64,000 nucleotides of DNA, taken from Artemia franciscana. Taxonomy: Eukaryota > Arthropoda > Branchiopoda > Anostraca > Artemiidae. The position numbers and the translations under genes are program-made. Of this stretch, positions 30,441-41,135 are shown piece by piece (the stretch's first letter is position 1; every line of letters starts with the position of its first letter). The notes under the pieces were generated by a model, which was given only the letters and a program-made list of their open reading frames with translations, did no database searches and was not told the origin of the DNA. The DNA lies in assembly GCF_032884065.1 (NCBI RefSeq), contig NC_088868.1, positions 11,470,335 through 11,534,334 on the forward strand, in the 5' to 3' direction.

Positions 30441-31139
30441 AAGGTAACTCATTTTCCTGTTGAATGCCCCCTTCTTAATATCCACCCGCCTATTTTTAAA
30501 GTTCCTCAGCCAGAAAATTTAGCATTTTTTATACTACTGGAAGAACTTTTTGACTCAACAGTTTCTTTAAATTAACCCTAAATTTTCTCTTCTAATGTAT
30601 TTGTATTTTACACGTTTACACCAGACACAAATTAATTCTACACACATCACAGTATAAATCATCAACGTCTCACAAGGTTGATCGCAAGAACTTTCCACTT
30701 GAGAGGGGGAGGGGGCCAGGCTGTTAATTTTTTATCCAAAAGGACCATGAAAAAGCCATATTTCTTCCGAATATTAAAGTAATTTACATTAGCCTCTCAA
30801 TCCGCTGATGCATATACATTCACTATCAACAGATGTTTTATGAAAATGTCAAAAAATAAAATAAAAGGAAATAATATTTATTACTTTTGTTTGTAAAAAA
30901 AAAAAAAAATGAATTGGCTGATAATGTTTTTATTTGCCAGAAGAATGTCTTGTTATGAGTATTGCAGAAAATTTGCTTTTTATTTATCTGATATCAAAAC
31001 AGGGCTTTAAAAATTACAATTTTCCTTTAAGAAATTAATTAATTACTTGGGAAATTCTTTTATGGATGTGTACTACATATTAGGATTCTAATCATATGTG
31101 ATCGATTCAACCAACATGCAAACAAAACCATTTTTTGGT
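30441..31139. other. Intergenic, nothing recognised
   Basis: AT-rich, with an A-run at about 30,896-30,909. No coding or repeat signal identified. Confidence 0.45.
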
Positions 31140-31880
31140 TTCCTCTTGCCGCTAAAGGTTGATACCCCGTTTGCCAGATTCTGCTACGTTACTTTGTGTA
31201 TTTGTCTATGCCAACTATTCAGTTTCTGTCATATTCTGATCAGACAGCACCATTTCACAGAGAACACATTTATCCTTCTTTGGTTTGTGGAAGCTGAAGC
31301 CAAATTCCATGAGAAAGTTAATAAAGGTCCCTCAAAGAGGTATATGCTTCTAAGTTTTTCTGCAGTGTTCAGCATACAGCCTGAACAGGTTTATTGTTTT
31401 TGAAATTACAAGGCAGATACTTCTTTCCTGCTGAAGAACAGCAGTACTGGAATCCCACAGCAAGTAAGTATCTTATCCACTTTCTTGGATGCTTATAAAC
31501 ATCCCTTTTTATCTTATTTAGAGGGTTTGACTTCTTATCCATTCTCCAAGAAAATCTAAAATCATTGTTCTTAGCTATATTTCTTGCAGAAAATCCCCAA
31601 TATCTAGGAATTGCCCTAAAAATTTTAGACAAACTTTCTTCTTATTTCCATCATCATAGAGATAAAATAGGGCACATAATATCTTACAGAGTCTTTTCTT
31701 TTTGGTTCTGCTTTCAGAGTTTCCTCTGAAACAGGTTCAGAATGAGTTAGCACACAACCAATCTTTTTTTGGATTTTATTGCTGAAACCCAAATAGTAAG
31801 AAAATGTTCTTTTTCCTTGTTCGTCTGAAAAGGCTGAAGATTGATACCCCGTTTGAAAGATTCTGTTACGTTACTTTTTT
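31140..31880 (-). pseudogene. Decayed transposase-like repeat, copy 2, between direct repeats
   Basis: 31,198-31,830 matches 17,295-17,950. The minus-strand frame 31,632-31,369 contains IFRAIPRYWGFSARNIAKNN and WRMDKKSNPLNKIKRDVYKH, nearly identical to copy 1. The segment is bracketed by two direct copies of TTGATACCCCGTTTG...AGATTCTG-TACGTTAC, at about 31,158-31,197 and 31,839-31,878. Confidence 0.55.
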
Positions 31881-33675
31881 TTACATCCTGCGGTTTCAAT
31901 GCGGATTTTTACATCCTGCGGTTCAATGCGGTTTTTTACATCCTGCGGTTTCAATGCGGTTTTTTACATGCTGCGGTTCAATGCGGTTTTTTACATCCTG
32001 CGGTTTCAATGCGGTTTTTTACATCCTGCGGTTTCAATGCGGTTTTTTACATCCTGCGGTTCAATGCGGTTTTTTACATCCTGCGGTTTCAATGCGGTTT
32101 TTTACATCCTGCGGTTCAATGCGGTTTTTTACATCCTGCGGTTCAATGCGGTTTTTTACATCCTGCGGTTCAATGCGGTTTTTTACATCCTGCGGTTTCA
32201 ATGCGGTTTTTTACATCCTGCGGTTCAATGCGGTTTTTTACATCCTGCGGTTTCAATGCGGTTTTTTACATCCTGCGGTTTCAATGCGGTTTTTTACATC
32301 CTGCGGTTCAATGCGGTTTTTTTACATCCTGCGGTTTCAATACGGTTTTTTACATCCTGCGGTTCAATGCGGTTTTTTACATCCTGCAGTTTCAATGCGG
32401 TTTTTTACATCCTGCGGTTTCAATGCGGTTTTTTACATCCTGCGGTTCAATGCGGTTTTTTACATCCTGAGGTTTTTTACATCCTGCGGTTTCAATGCGG
32501 TTTTTTACATCCTGCGGTTTCAATGCGGTTTTTTACATCCTGCAGTTCAATGCGGTTTTTTACATCCTGCGGTTTCAATGCGGTTTTTTACATCCTGCGG
32601 TTCAATGCGGTTTTTTACATCCTGCAGTTTCAATGCGGTTTTTTACATCCTGCGGTTTCAAAGTGGTTTTTTACATCCTGCGGTTCAATGCGGTTTTTTA
32701 CATCCTGCGGTTTCAATGCTGATTTTTACATCCTGCGGTTCAATGCGGTTTTTTACATCCTGCGGTTTCAATGCGGTTTTTTACATCCTGCGGTTCAATG
32801 CGGTTTTTTACATCCTGCGGTTTCAATGCGGTTTTTTACATCCTGCGGTTTCAATGCGGTTTTTTACATCCTGCGGTTTCAATGCGGGTTTTTACATCCT
32901 GCGGTTCAATGCGGTTTTTTACATCCTGCGGTTCAATGCGGTTTTTTACATCCTGCGGTTTCAATGCGGTTTTTTACATCCTGTGGTTTCAATGCGGTTT
33001 TTTACATCCTGCGGTTCAATGCGGTTTTTTACATCCTGCGGTTTCAATGCGGTTTTTTACATCCTGCGGTTCAATGCGGTTTTTTACATCCTGCGGTTTC
33101 AATGCGGTTTTTTACATCCTGCGGTTTCAATGCGGTTTTTTTACATCCTGCGGTTTCAATGCGGTTTTTTACATCCTGCGGTTCAATGCGGTTTTTTACA
33201 TCCTGCGGTTCAATGCGGTTTTTTACATCCTGCGGTTTCAATGCGGTTTTTTACATCCTGCGGTTCAATGCGGTTTTTTACATCCTGCGGTTTCAATGCG
33301 GTTTTTTACATCCTGCGGTTCAATGCGGTTTTTTACATCCTGCGGTTTCAATGCGGATTTTTACATCCTGCGGTTCAATGCGGTTTTTTACATCCTGCGG
33401 TTTCAATGCGGTTTTTTACATCCTGCGGTTCAATGCGGTTTTTTACATCCTGCGGTTTCAATGCGGTTTTTTACATCCTGCGGTTCAATGCGGTTTTTTA
33501 CATCCTGCGGTTTTTTACATCCTGCGGTTTCAATGCGGTTTTTTACATCCTGCGGTTTCAATGCGGTTTTTTACATCCTGCGGTTCAATGCGGTTTTTTA
33601 CATCCTGCGGTTTCAATGCGGTTTTTACATCCTGCGGTTCAATGCGGTTTTTTACATCCTGCGGTTCAATGCGGT
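31878..33675. repeat. Minisatellite of 27/28-bp units, about 65 copies
   Basis: The unit is TTTTTTACATCCTGCGGT plus TCAATGCGG (27 bp) or TTCAATGCGG (28 bp), with point variants (CTGCAG, CTGAGG, TGTGG, 5- or 7-T starts). The two lengths are interleaved. All three plus-strand frames are stop-free over long spans (longest 31,804-33,693, 629 codons), because no phase of the unit contains a stop. Repeated 'FLHPAVQCG', 'FFTSCGSMR' and 'FYILRFNAV' peptides result. I do not consider it a gene: there is no non-repeat domain, and frame changes with every 28-bp unit. Confidence 0.95.
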
Positions 33676-33945
33676 TACAACGCAAGAGGATAAATTTGCT
33701 ATCAATCGACAGCTGAGATTCTTTTTTAATCATATACTAAATTTTTCAATTCTTTTCTGCTTTTTAAATACTTTTTTTAAATTTGTTGTGCATATTTAGA
33801 CAGAAAAAATAACAACAATTTATTTATGAAGATCGCAATAGTTAGCGATGGCGCATATTAAAGCATGTTGGTCCTTCAAACAGCTAACGCTACTTTAAAA
33901 TATTCACTAAATAAAAACATATATAAAAGAAGTACAAAAATGAAT

Positions 33946-33951
33946 TTTATT
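33946..33951 (-). promoter_or_regulatory. Candidate poly(A) signal of Set1
   Basis: An AATAAA on the minus strand 69 nt past the Set1 stop and about 270 bp before the 27/28-bp minisatellite begins (reading along the minus strand). The distance is reasonable for a short 3' UTR. Confidence 0.5.
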
Positions 33952-34019
33952 ACTCTTGACATTTTTCAAATAAAAAAGATCAGCATAGCTAAAAAATTAG
34001 AGAAACAATTTAAACTGGC

Positions 34020-34193
34020 CTAATTTAAAGTACCACGACAATTAGGTGCACCACAGAGACATCTAATCTTATTTTCTTCATAAGGAAACTTATAATCATA
34101 CGTTATTTCTTCATTAACTGCAATCTGCTGTTTAGAATATATCACAATCTTCTTTTGGTTGTCAATTGTAATAATACGGGCGTAACAATTAGG
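34020..34193 (-). CDS. Set1: Set1 terminal exon: SET end and post-SET
   Basis: 57 codons and TAG (34020-34022). The peptide begins [20 protein letters not shown], includes [11 protein letters not shown] (the catalytic-site Tyr strand) and ends [13 protein letters not shown], the post-SET CxCx4C zinc motif. It completes the pseudoknot begun in the previous exon. Confidence 0.98.
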   Translation of the reverse strand, partial: PNCYARIITIDNQKKIVIYSKQQIAVNEEITYDYKFPYEENKIRCLCGAPNCRGTLN

Positions 34194-37047
34194 CTAAAAA
34201 AAAAGACAAATCAAAATGTGCATAAGATGAATACTGAATTCCTTATAGACCATAACAGATGTAGGAAGAAACCAACGGGAACATCAATGTCCATAAGTAC
34301 AAACAGAATCAACAATGAGAGGCGATAAGGGGATCTATCCAATCGTAGGAGGGATCCTGCCCATATATACAGGTGTGTTAATGCTGATACATTTCCACAT
34401 ACTAATCTGACAAATTCTATTTTTCTTCATTTTTCAATTTTTATTTTAGAGACTTAAGGACCAAAGCAAGTGATTGTGTCTTCACTTCATAGTAAAAAAG
34501 ATACTCTATATGAAAAAGGATACAAAACCATTCATTTTAACCCTTAAATACCTTTTTTTTAGTATTTAGAAAACCTACTTCAGCTTATTGTAGTACATTC
34601 CAAAAATGTACGATTTTATAAATTAATTATAAAAAGTTTTTCAAAGAAAAGTAAAAAACCCATATTAAAACTTAAAACAACAGGAAACGAAGTAATTTAA
34701 TAATTCAAACTTCAAAACAAACAGAAATTACTATTAATGAATTAATGAAACCCAAAACGAACAGAAATCAAACTGAAAAATCCAACTAAGCCTAAACTAG
34801 AATTACTGCAAATAAGAGCTTAAACAAATAATGAGGCTACCGCCTCATTAACCCTTCTAAAAGCCAGAGCTTCATTTGCACTTTGCAAATGATATGTTTT
34901 AAAGTTCTTAATATATAAATTTAAAAAAAAAAGGCTGCGACTCCAAGAATTAATATTATTATATTTTCCAAAATTTATCTAGCTCCATTAGTCAAATATT
35001 TAGAAAATGAATTGCTCATTCATTTACAATTTCGTCAACCCAAAACACTGCTTCAAAAAACTCAACAGATTACTTAAAATAACCGATCATTCTTTGCAAA
35101 AATAAAATCAAAGCGATTTTTTTTTTTATAAAACAAAGCGTCCTTTCATAGCAGTAAAGTTTAATTAAACGTCAAATCAGTAATTATTCTGGTAATTTTT
35201 TTTCCTATAATCTCGATTATCATCAGGATTTTACTTAGGTTTTGTTGATGTTTTGACAAATGAAACAACGATGTAGAAAATACATACGATTTCGAAAAAA
35301 TCTCAAATGAAACTCGAGCCTTTTAAAAATTTAGAGGAAGGAAGGGGTGGCCCCACCCTAATTTGCGGTAGCTCGTCTTTTTAAACATTAATTACCCTTG
35401 TGATTGCAATAGCCGTTTAGTTGCTGATGATGCAAGGATAAATAAACAAGAGCTAAGAGCTCACATAGCAGTTGTGACGAGGCCGGAAGAACCAAGAGCC
35501 CATACGGTATGAGCTCTAGCAAAATTCTAAGAATCAATAGATTGGTTTAAAAGGAAAATCAGAGGCTTTATGCCGGTCGGGATTTAAAATAAGAGCTGTG
35601 AGTCACAAGGTCCTTCTAAATATCAAAATTCATTAAGATCCGATCACCCACTCGTAAGTTATAAATACCTCATTTTTTCAAATTTTTTCCTCTCCCTTCA
35701 GCCCCCCAGATATTCGAATCTGGGAAAATGACTTTATCTAGTCAATTTGTGCAGCTCCTGACACGCCTACCAATTTTCATCGTCCTAGCATGTCCAGAAG
35801 CACCAAACTCGCCATACCCCACCCCTAACTCCCCCAAAGAGAGCGAATCCAGTACAGTTACGTTAATCACGTTTCTACGACATTTGCTTATTCCACCCAC
35901 CAAGTTTCATCCCGATTCCTCCACTCTAAGCGTTTTCCAAGATTTCCTATTTCCCCCTCCAACTCCCCCCAATGTCGACACATCTGGTCGGCATTTGAAA
36001 AAAGAGCTCCGAGATATGGGTTCCTTCTAAATATCAAATTTCATTAAGATCTGGTCACCCGTTCTTAAGTTAAAAATACCTCAATTTTTCTAATTTTTCC
36101 AAATTAACAACCCCCAGCTCCTCCAAAGAGAACGGATCCCTTCCAATTATGTCAGTCACGTCTCTAGAACTTGTGCTTATTCTTCCCATCATGTTCCATC
36201 CCGATCTCTCCACTATTAGCGTTTTCCTAGATTTCTGTTTCCCCCCTCCAGCCCCCTATTTCCCCGAATCCAAATTCGAGTCAAAAATGGAGCATCTGAG
36301 ACATAAGATCCTTCTATACGTCAAGTTTCATTAATATCCGATCACCTATTCGTAAGATAATGATACCCCAATTTTAAAGTTTTACAAAAATTCCGGTTTC
36401 CCCCTCCAACTCCCCGCCCCCAATGTCAGGGGATCTGGTCGGAATTTAAAATTAGAGCTCTAAAGCAAAAGATGCTTCTAAATATAAAATTTCATTAGGA
36501 TCTGATCACCCATTCGTAAGTTACAAATGCCTCATTTTTTCTAATTTTTCCAAATTACCCCCCCCCCCCCCAACTCCAACAAAGAAGCGAATCCGGTTCG
36601 GTTATGTCAGTCACGGATCTTGGACTTGTTTTTATTCTTCCCACCCAGTTTCATCCTGATCCCTCCGCTTTAAGTATTTTCTAAGATTTCCGGTGCCTCC
36701 CAACTGCCCCCCCCCCCCAATGACACTGGATCCAATTGGGATTTAAAATAAGTGATCCAAGTTACGAGGTCCTTCTAAATACGAAGTTTGATGAAGATCT
36801 GATCACTCCTTCGTAAGTTAAAAATACGTCATTTTTTCTAATTTTTCAGAATTAATCCCCCCCAACTCCCCTAAATAGAGCAGACCCGTTCCGATTATGT
36901 CAATCCCGTATCTAGGATTTCTGATTATTTTCCCCACCAAGTTTCATCCCGATCCCCCCACTCTAAGTGTTTTCCAAGATTTTAGGTTACCCCCACCTAA
37001 CTCCCCCCAATTTCCATTTCGGAAAGATATTGGAACCACACTTAATA

Positions 37048-37104
<57 letters not shown>

Positions 37105-39166
37105 ATATATATAAAAATAAGTTGTCTGTGTGTGGATCTGTGGGTGGATCAGGTGACGTCACCTGAAAAAACTGGATCAGGTGACGTCAAAACTGAAAAA
37201 ACTAAAAAAAGGCAAAAACTACAAAAAAAACTAAAAACTAATAAAAAAAAATAAAAAAAGCTAAAAAACTAAAAAAACTAAAAAAAGGCAAAAACTACAA
37301 AAAAAACTAAAAACTAATAAAAAAGCTAAAAAACTAAAAAAACTAAAAAAAGGCAAAAACTACAAAAAAAACTAAAAACTAATAAAAAAATAAAAAAGCT
37401 AAAAAACTAAAAAAACTAAAAAAAGGTAAAAAACTAAAAAAACTAAAAACTAAAAAAAACTAAAAAAAAGGAAAAAACTGAAAAATAAGCTAAAATAAAG
37501 GTAAAAACCAATAAAAAAATAAAAAAAAAACTGAAAAAACTAAAAAAAGGCAAAAACTACAAAAAAAACTAAAAACTAATAAAAAAAGTAAAAAAGCTAA
37601 AAAACTAAAAAAACTAAAAAAACTAAAAAAAGGTAAAAAACTAAAAAAAATAAAAAATAAAAAAAACTAAAAAAAAGGAAAAAACTGAAAAATAAGCTAA
37701 AATAAAGGTAAAAACCAATAAAAAACTAAAAAGAAAAAAAGGAAAAAACTAAAAAAAATTTTCATCTAAAAAACTAAAAAAAACTAAAAAAGGTAAAAAC
37801 TAAAAGAACTAAAAAAGAAAAAAATAAATGACGACACTCAAAGAGAAAGCGACCAGGACAAAAGGAATGTTCGATTAGCAATCAACAAAGCACCGGGACA
37901 CAGGGAGTATAAATGACGACCAGGACATAAGTAAAAAAAAAAACTAACAAAACTAAAAAGAAGGTAAAAACTACAAAAAAAATTAAAAAGAAAAAAACTA
38001 AAAAAAGGCAAAAACTACAAAAAAAACTAAAAACTAATAAAAAAGCTAAAAAACTAAAAAAACTAAAAAAAGGCAAAAACTACAAAAAAAACTAAAAACT
38101 AATAAAAAAAAATAAAAAAGCTAAAAAACTAAAAAAACTAAAAAAACTAAAAAAAAGTAAAAAACTAAAAAAAACTAAAAACTAAAAAAAACTAAAAAAA
38201 AAAGGAAAAAACTGAAAAATAAGCTAAAATAAAGATAAAAACCAATAAAAAACTAAAAAAAAAACTGAAAAAACTAAAAAAAGGCAAAAACTACAAAAAA
38301 AAACTAAAAACTAATAAAAAAAGTAAAACAGCTAAAAAACTAAAAAAACTAAAAAAAGGTAAAAAACTAAAAAAAATAAAAAATAAAAAAAAACTAAAAA
38401 AAAGGAAAAAACTGAAAAATAAGCTAAAATAAAGGTAAAAACCAATAAAAAACTAAAAAGAAAAAAAGGAAAAAACTAAAAAAAATTTTCATCTAAAAAA
38501 CTAAAAAAAACTAAAAAAGGTAAAAACTAAAAGAACTAAAAAAGAAAAAAATAAATGACGACACTCAAAGAGAAAGCGACCAGGACAAAAGGAATGTTCG
38601 ATTAGCAATCAACAAAGCACCGGGACACAGGGAGTATAAATGACGACCAGGACATAAGTAAAAAAAAAAACTAACAAAACTAAAAAGAAGGTAAAAACTA
38701 CAAAAAAACTAAAAAGAAAAAAAAACTAAAAACTAATAAAAAAACTAAAAAATCTAAAAATCTAAATAAACTAAAAAAGAAAAAAAAAGGAAAAAAATAA
38801 AGGAGAAAAACAAAACTAAAAAACGAATGTATATACAGACCGGGACACCGGGATACAAATGACGACCGGGACACAGGGAATATAAATGACGACCGGGACA
38901 CAGGGACACAACTACAACGGGGACACCGGGGGAAACAGGGGGATATAAATGACGACCGGGACAGGGAATGGTCGATTAGCAATCACCATCAACAAAGCTC
39001 AAGGGCAATCATTAGAATCATGAGGTATAGATCTGAATACAGATTGTTTTCCCATGGACCATTATATGTTGCATGTTCAAGAGTCGGTAAACCTGACAAT
39101 CTATTTATATGCAAAGACAATGGGACAGCAAAGAATGTTGTATATTCGCAAGTTTTACGTAGTTAA

Positions 39167-39226
<60 letters not shown>

Positions 39227-39378
39227 ATATTCACAGGTGGGACACAGGGACACAACTACAATGGCGCGTAACTATTATGGCGCGTAACGACTTACGCGCG
39301 CGGGGGGGCTTGGGGGGGGCGCGAAGCGCCCCCACCAACTAGGTGTTGGGGTGGCGCGAAGCGCCACCCCAACAGCTA

Positions 39379-39449
<71 letters not shown>

Positions 39450-41047
39450 TTCGGTTCCAATATCTTTCCGAAATAAAATCGCTATAACATAAACACAAGG
39501 GCTGAAATCTCATCTTCTATGACGAAAAAGGTCAAAGTGGTTACGGTAATACAGACAGAAAAAATAGTTCTTCGTAAACAATATGATTTAAACTATAAAA
39601 CAAATTATCAAAAGTTCAATTAAAAGACAAACATATAAAATGAATTGAAAACTTACATTACAACTATGATTGATAAACCTAGCCAAATTGCCACACTTTG
39701 TTGCATCAATAATAGATTCAAGATCAATCCTAAAGAGATAACTCGACCCGATGCCCGTTTCTTCATAGTGCTGCTCCCGAAGATCGGCCATTAAGGGTCG
39801 CACTCGTTGACCCACATATTCAATCACCATTTCATCTGCAGCAATCGGCTCCATTGCAAATAAACCCCAATCGTGGATAGACGACTTTCCAAATTTAAGT
39901 CTTTTTTTACGGAACTAAAAAGAAAGCATGTTATTAGAAACGTATACCAGTACATTACATAATATGGAAAATAAGGTTGCACATTGCACCCTCCTCTTAA
40001 CTCTATAGCTTATCCCACATATCTTCATTTCAGCCAGAGTCTTTCAGAAGAAGAGAATAATGTTTGAACACAAAATAAAATTTTTTACGCAAATTAAGAT
40101 TTGGCATACTTTCCAAATCGGAGTCGTTTCTGAATCTATGTCTTCATTTGTCTTTTTCTGGTCAAATCGGTTGAATTATGTCAACATAAATACCAATCAC
40201 CCAGTTAGATTGATAAAGGCCCCACCATGTCAAGGGACATATTAATTGATCATTGGCTCTAAGGTGGCGAAAGGAGCTTCGCCGGAAACAGGTTAATGAA
40301 GACTAAAGTTTACAGAACTTAAAAAAAAAAAATAACGTCTTTAAGAAAAGTAAGTCATATATGGGTCTATCACCGATATCCGATAGTATACTAAAAAATT
40401 CTCCTTTTAGCCAGATTTTTTGAAAAGAAAGCAATAAAGTTAGAACCCTGCGCAGAAAACAAGATAGAAAGTGCTTTCAGATTGGATCGTTTCTTAAAAA
40501 TTGAACAAAAATACAAAAAATACTTTTTTAGAGAAGAAACTTGCAGAAGGGCCTCTCAAAAATACATAGAATATTATTCCAGTATTTTCCATTTAAGGTG
40601 GAGTTTTTGAGAAGCAGTATTGTTATAAACTCAAGTCAAATATCTTGTGTCAAATATAATTAAAGACAAAAGCATTTCTAAAGTTGATTTTGTTTCTTAA
40701 AGATTTAAAAATAAATTCAATGATAAAGGATGTTTCCACAGGGAGTTCAAAAAGTGCAGAGTTGACAAATCTTCTTCAAATTTCCTGGAGGACCCTTTGG
40801 ATCTCCTTTCCCCCATTTACAGACACTGAAACTATCAATCACTCAAGAAATATTTTAGGCTAGAAAACAAATAGAGGAAACAAGCTTCGCTCAAATCGAA
40901 GGGCGTATCAACAAAATAAGAAGACGGTTGTACACAGTTAGCATCTTATCCAAACAGTAGGAATTAACGGCGCATAAAGTTTTAAATCTAGAATAGTTAC
41001 GGAAGCTTTAGAGACAAAATACTGAAATAACCCAAACATCCATAAAT

Positions 41048-41135
<88 letters not shown>

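Larger units (their letters stand above)
37102..39379 (+). mobile_element. Non-autonomous Helitron, both ends intact (2,278 bp)
   Basis: 5' end TC at 37,102 (TCTATATATATAAAAATAAG, then TTGTCTGTGTGTGGATCTG). 3' end CTAG at 39,376-39,379, preceded two bases earlier by a perfect 13-bp-stem hairpin (39,345-39,373, loop GAA). The base before is A and the base after is T, the Helitron insertion rule. There is no Rep/helicase coding sequence. The interior is A-rich tandem sequence and GACGACCGGGACACAGGG-type motifs. A second, shorter hairpin (8-bp stem) lies at 39,315-39,333. Confidence 0.9.
37017..39473. repeat. Palindromic TA-core element interrupted by a Helitron
   Basis: 37,017-37,037 and 39,453-39,473 are perfect 21-bp inverse copies (TTTCGGAAAGATATTGGAAC plus C). 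Inside them are ACACTTAATATATA and its near-inverse, then (TA)n on both sides. Removing the Helitron leaves a hairpin element with a TA-repeat core. Confidence 0.75.

Noticed and set aside
31878-33675. CRISPR array
   Set aside because: The units are contiguous with no unique spacers, and the DNA is eukaryotic.
31804-33693. A 629-codon plus-strand ORF as a repetitive protein gene
   Set aside because: It is the minisatellite read through. All three frames are equally open, the 28-bp units shift frame, and there is no unique domain, start context or conserved end.
36897-37254. Plus-strand ORFs with Ile-Tyr repeats near 37.05 kb and similar ones at 39.1-39.4 and 63.8 kb
   Set aside because: They are translations of TA microsatellites and Helitron flanks.
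37882-38982. Minus-strand Phe/Leu-rich ORFs inside the Helitron
   Set aside because: They come from the A-rich tandem sequence read on the opposite strand (poly-TTT codons). No transmembrane protein is implied.
39301-39379. GC-rich hairpin as a transcription terminator or ncRNA
   Set aside because: The position two bases before CTAG and the A/T insertion flanks identify it as the Helitron 3' terminal hairpin.
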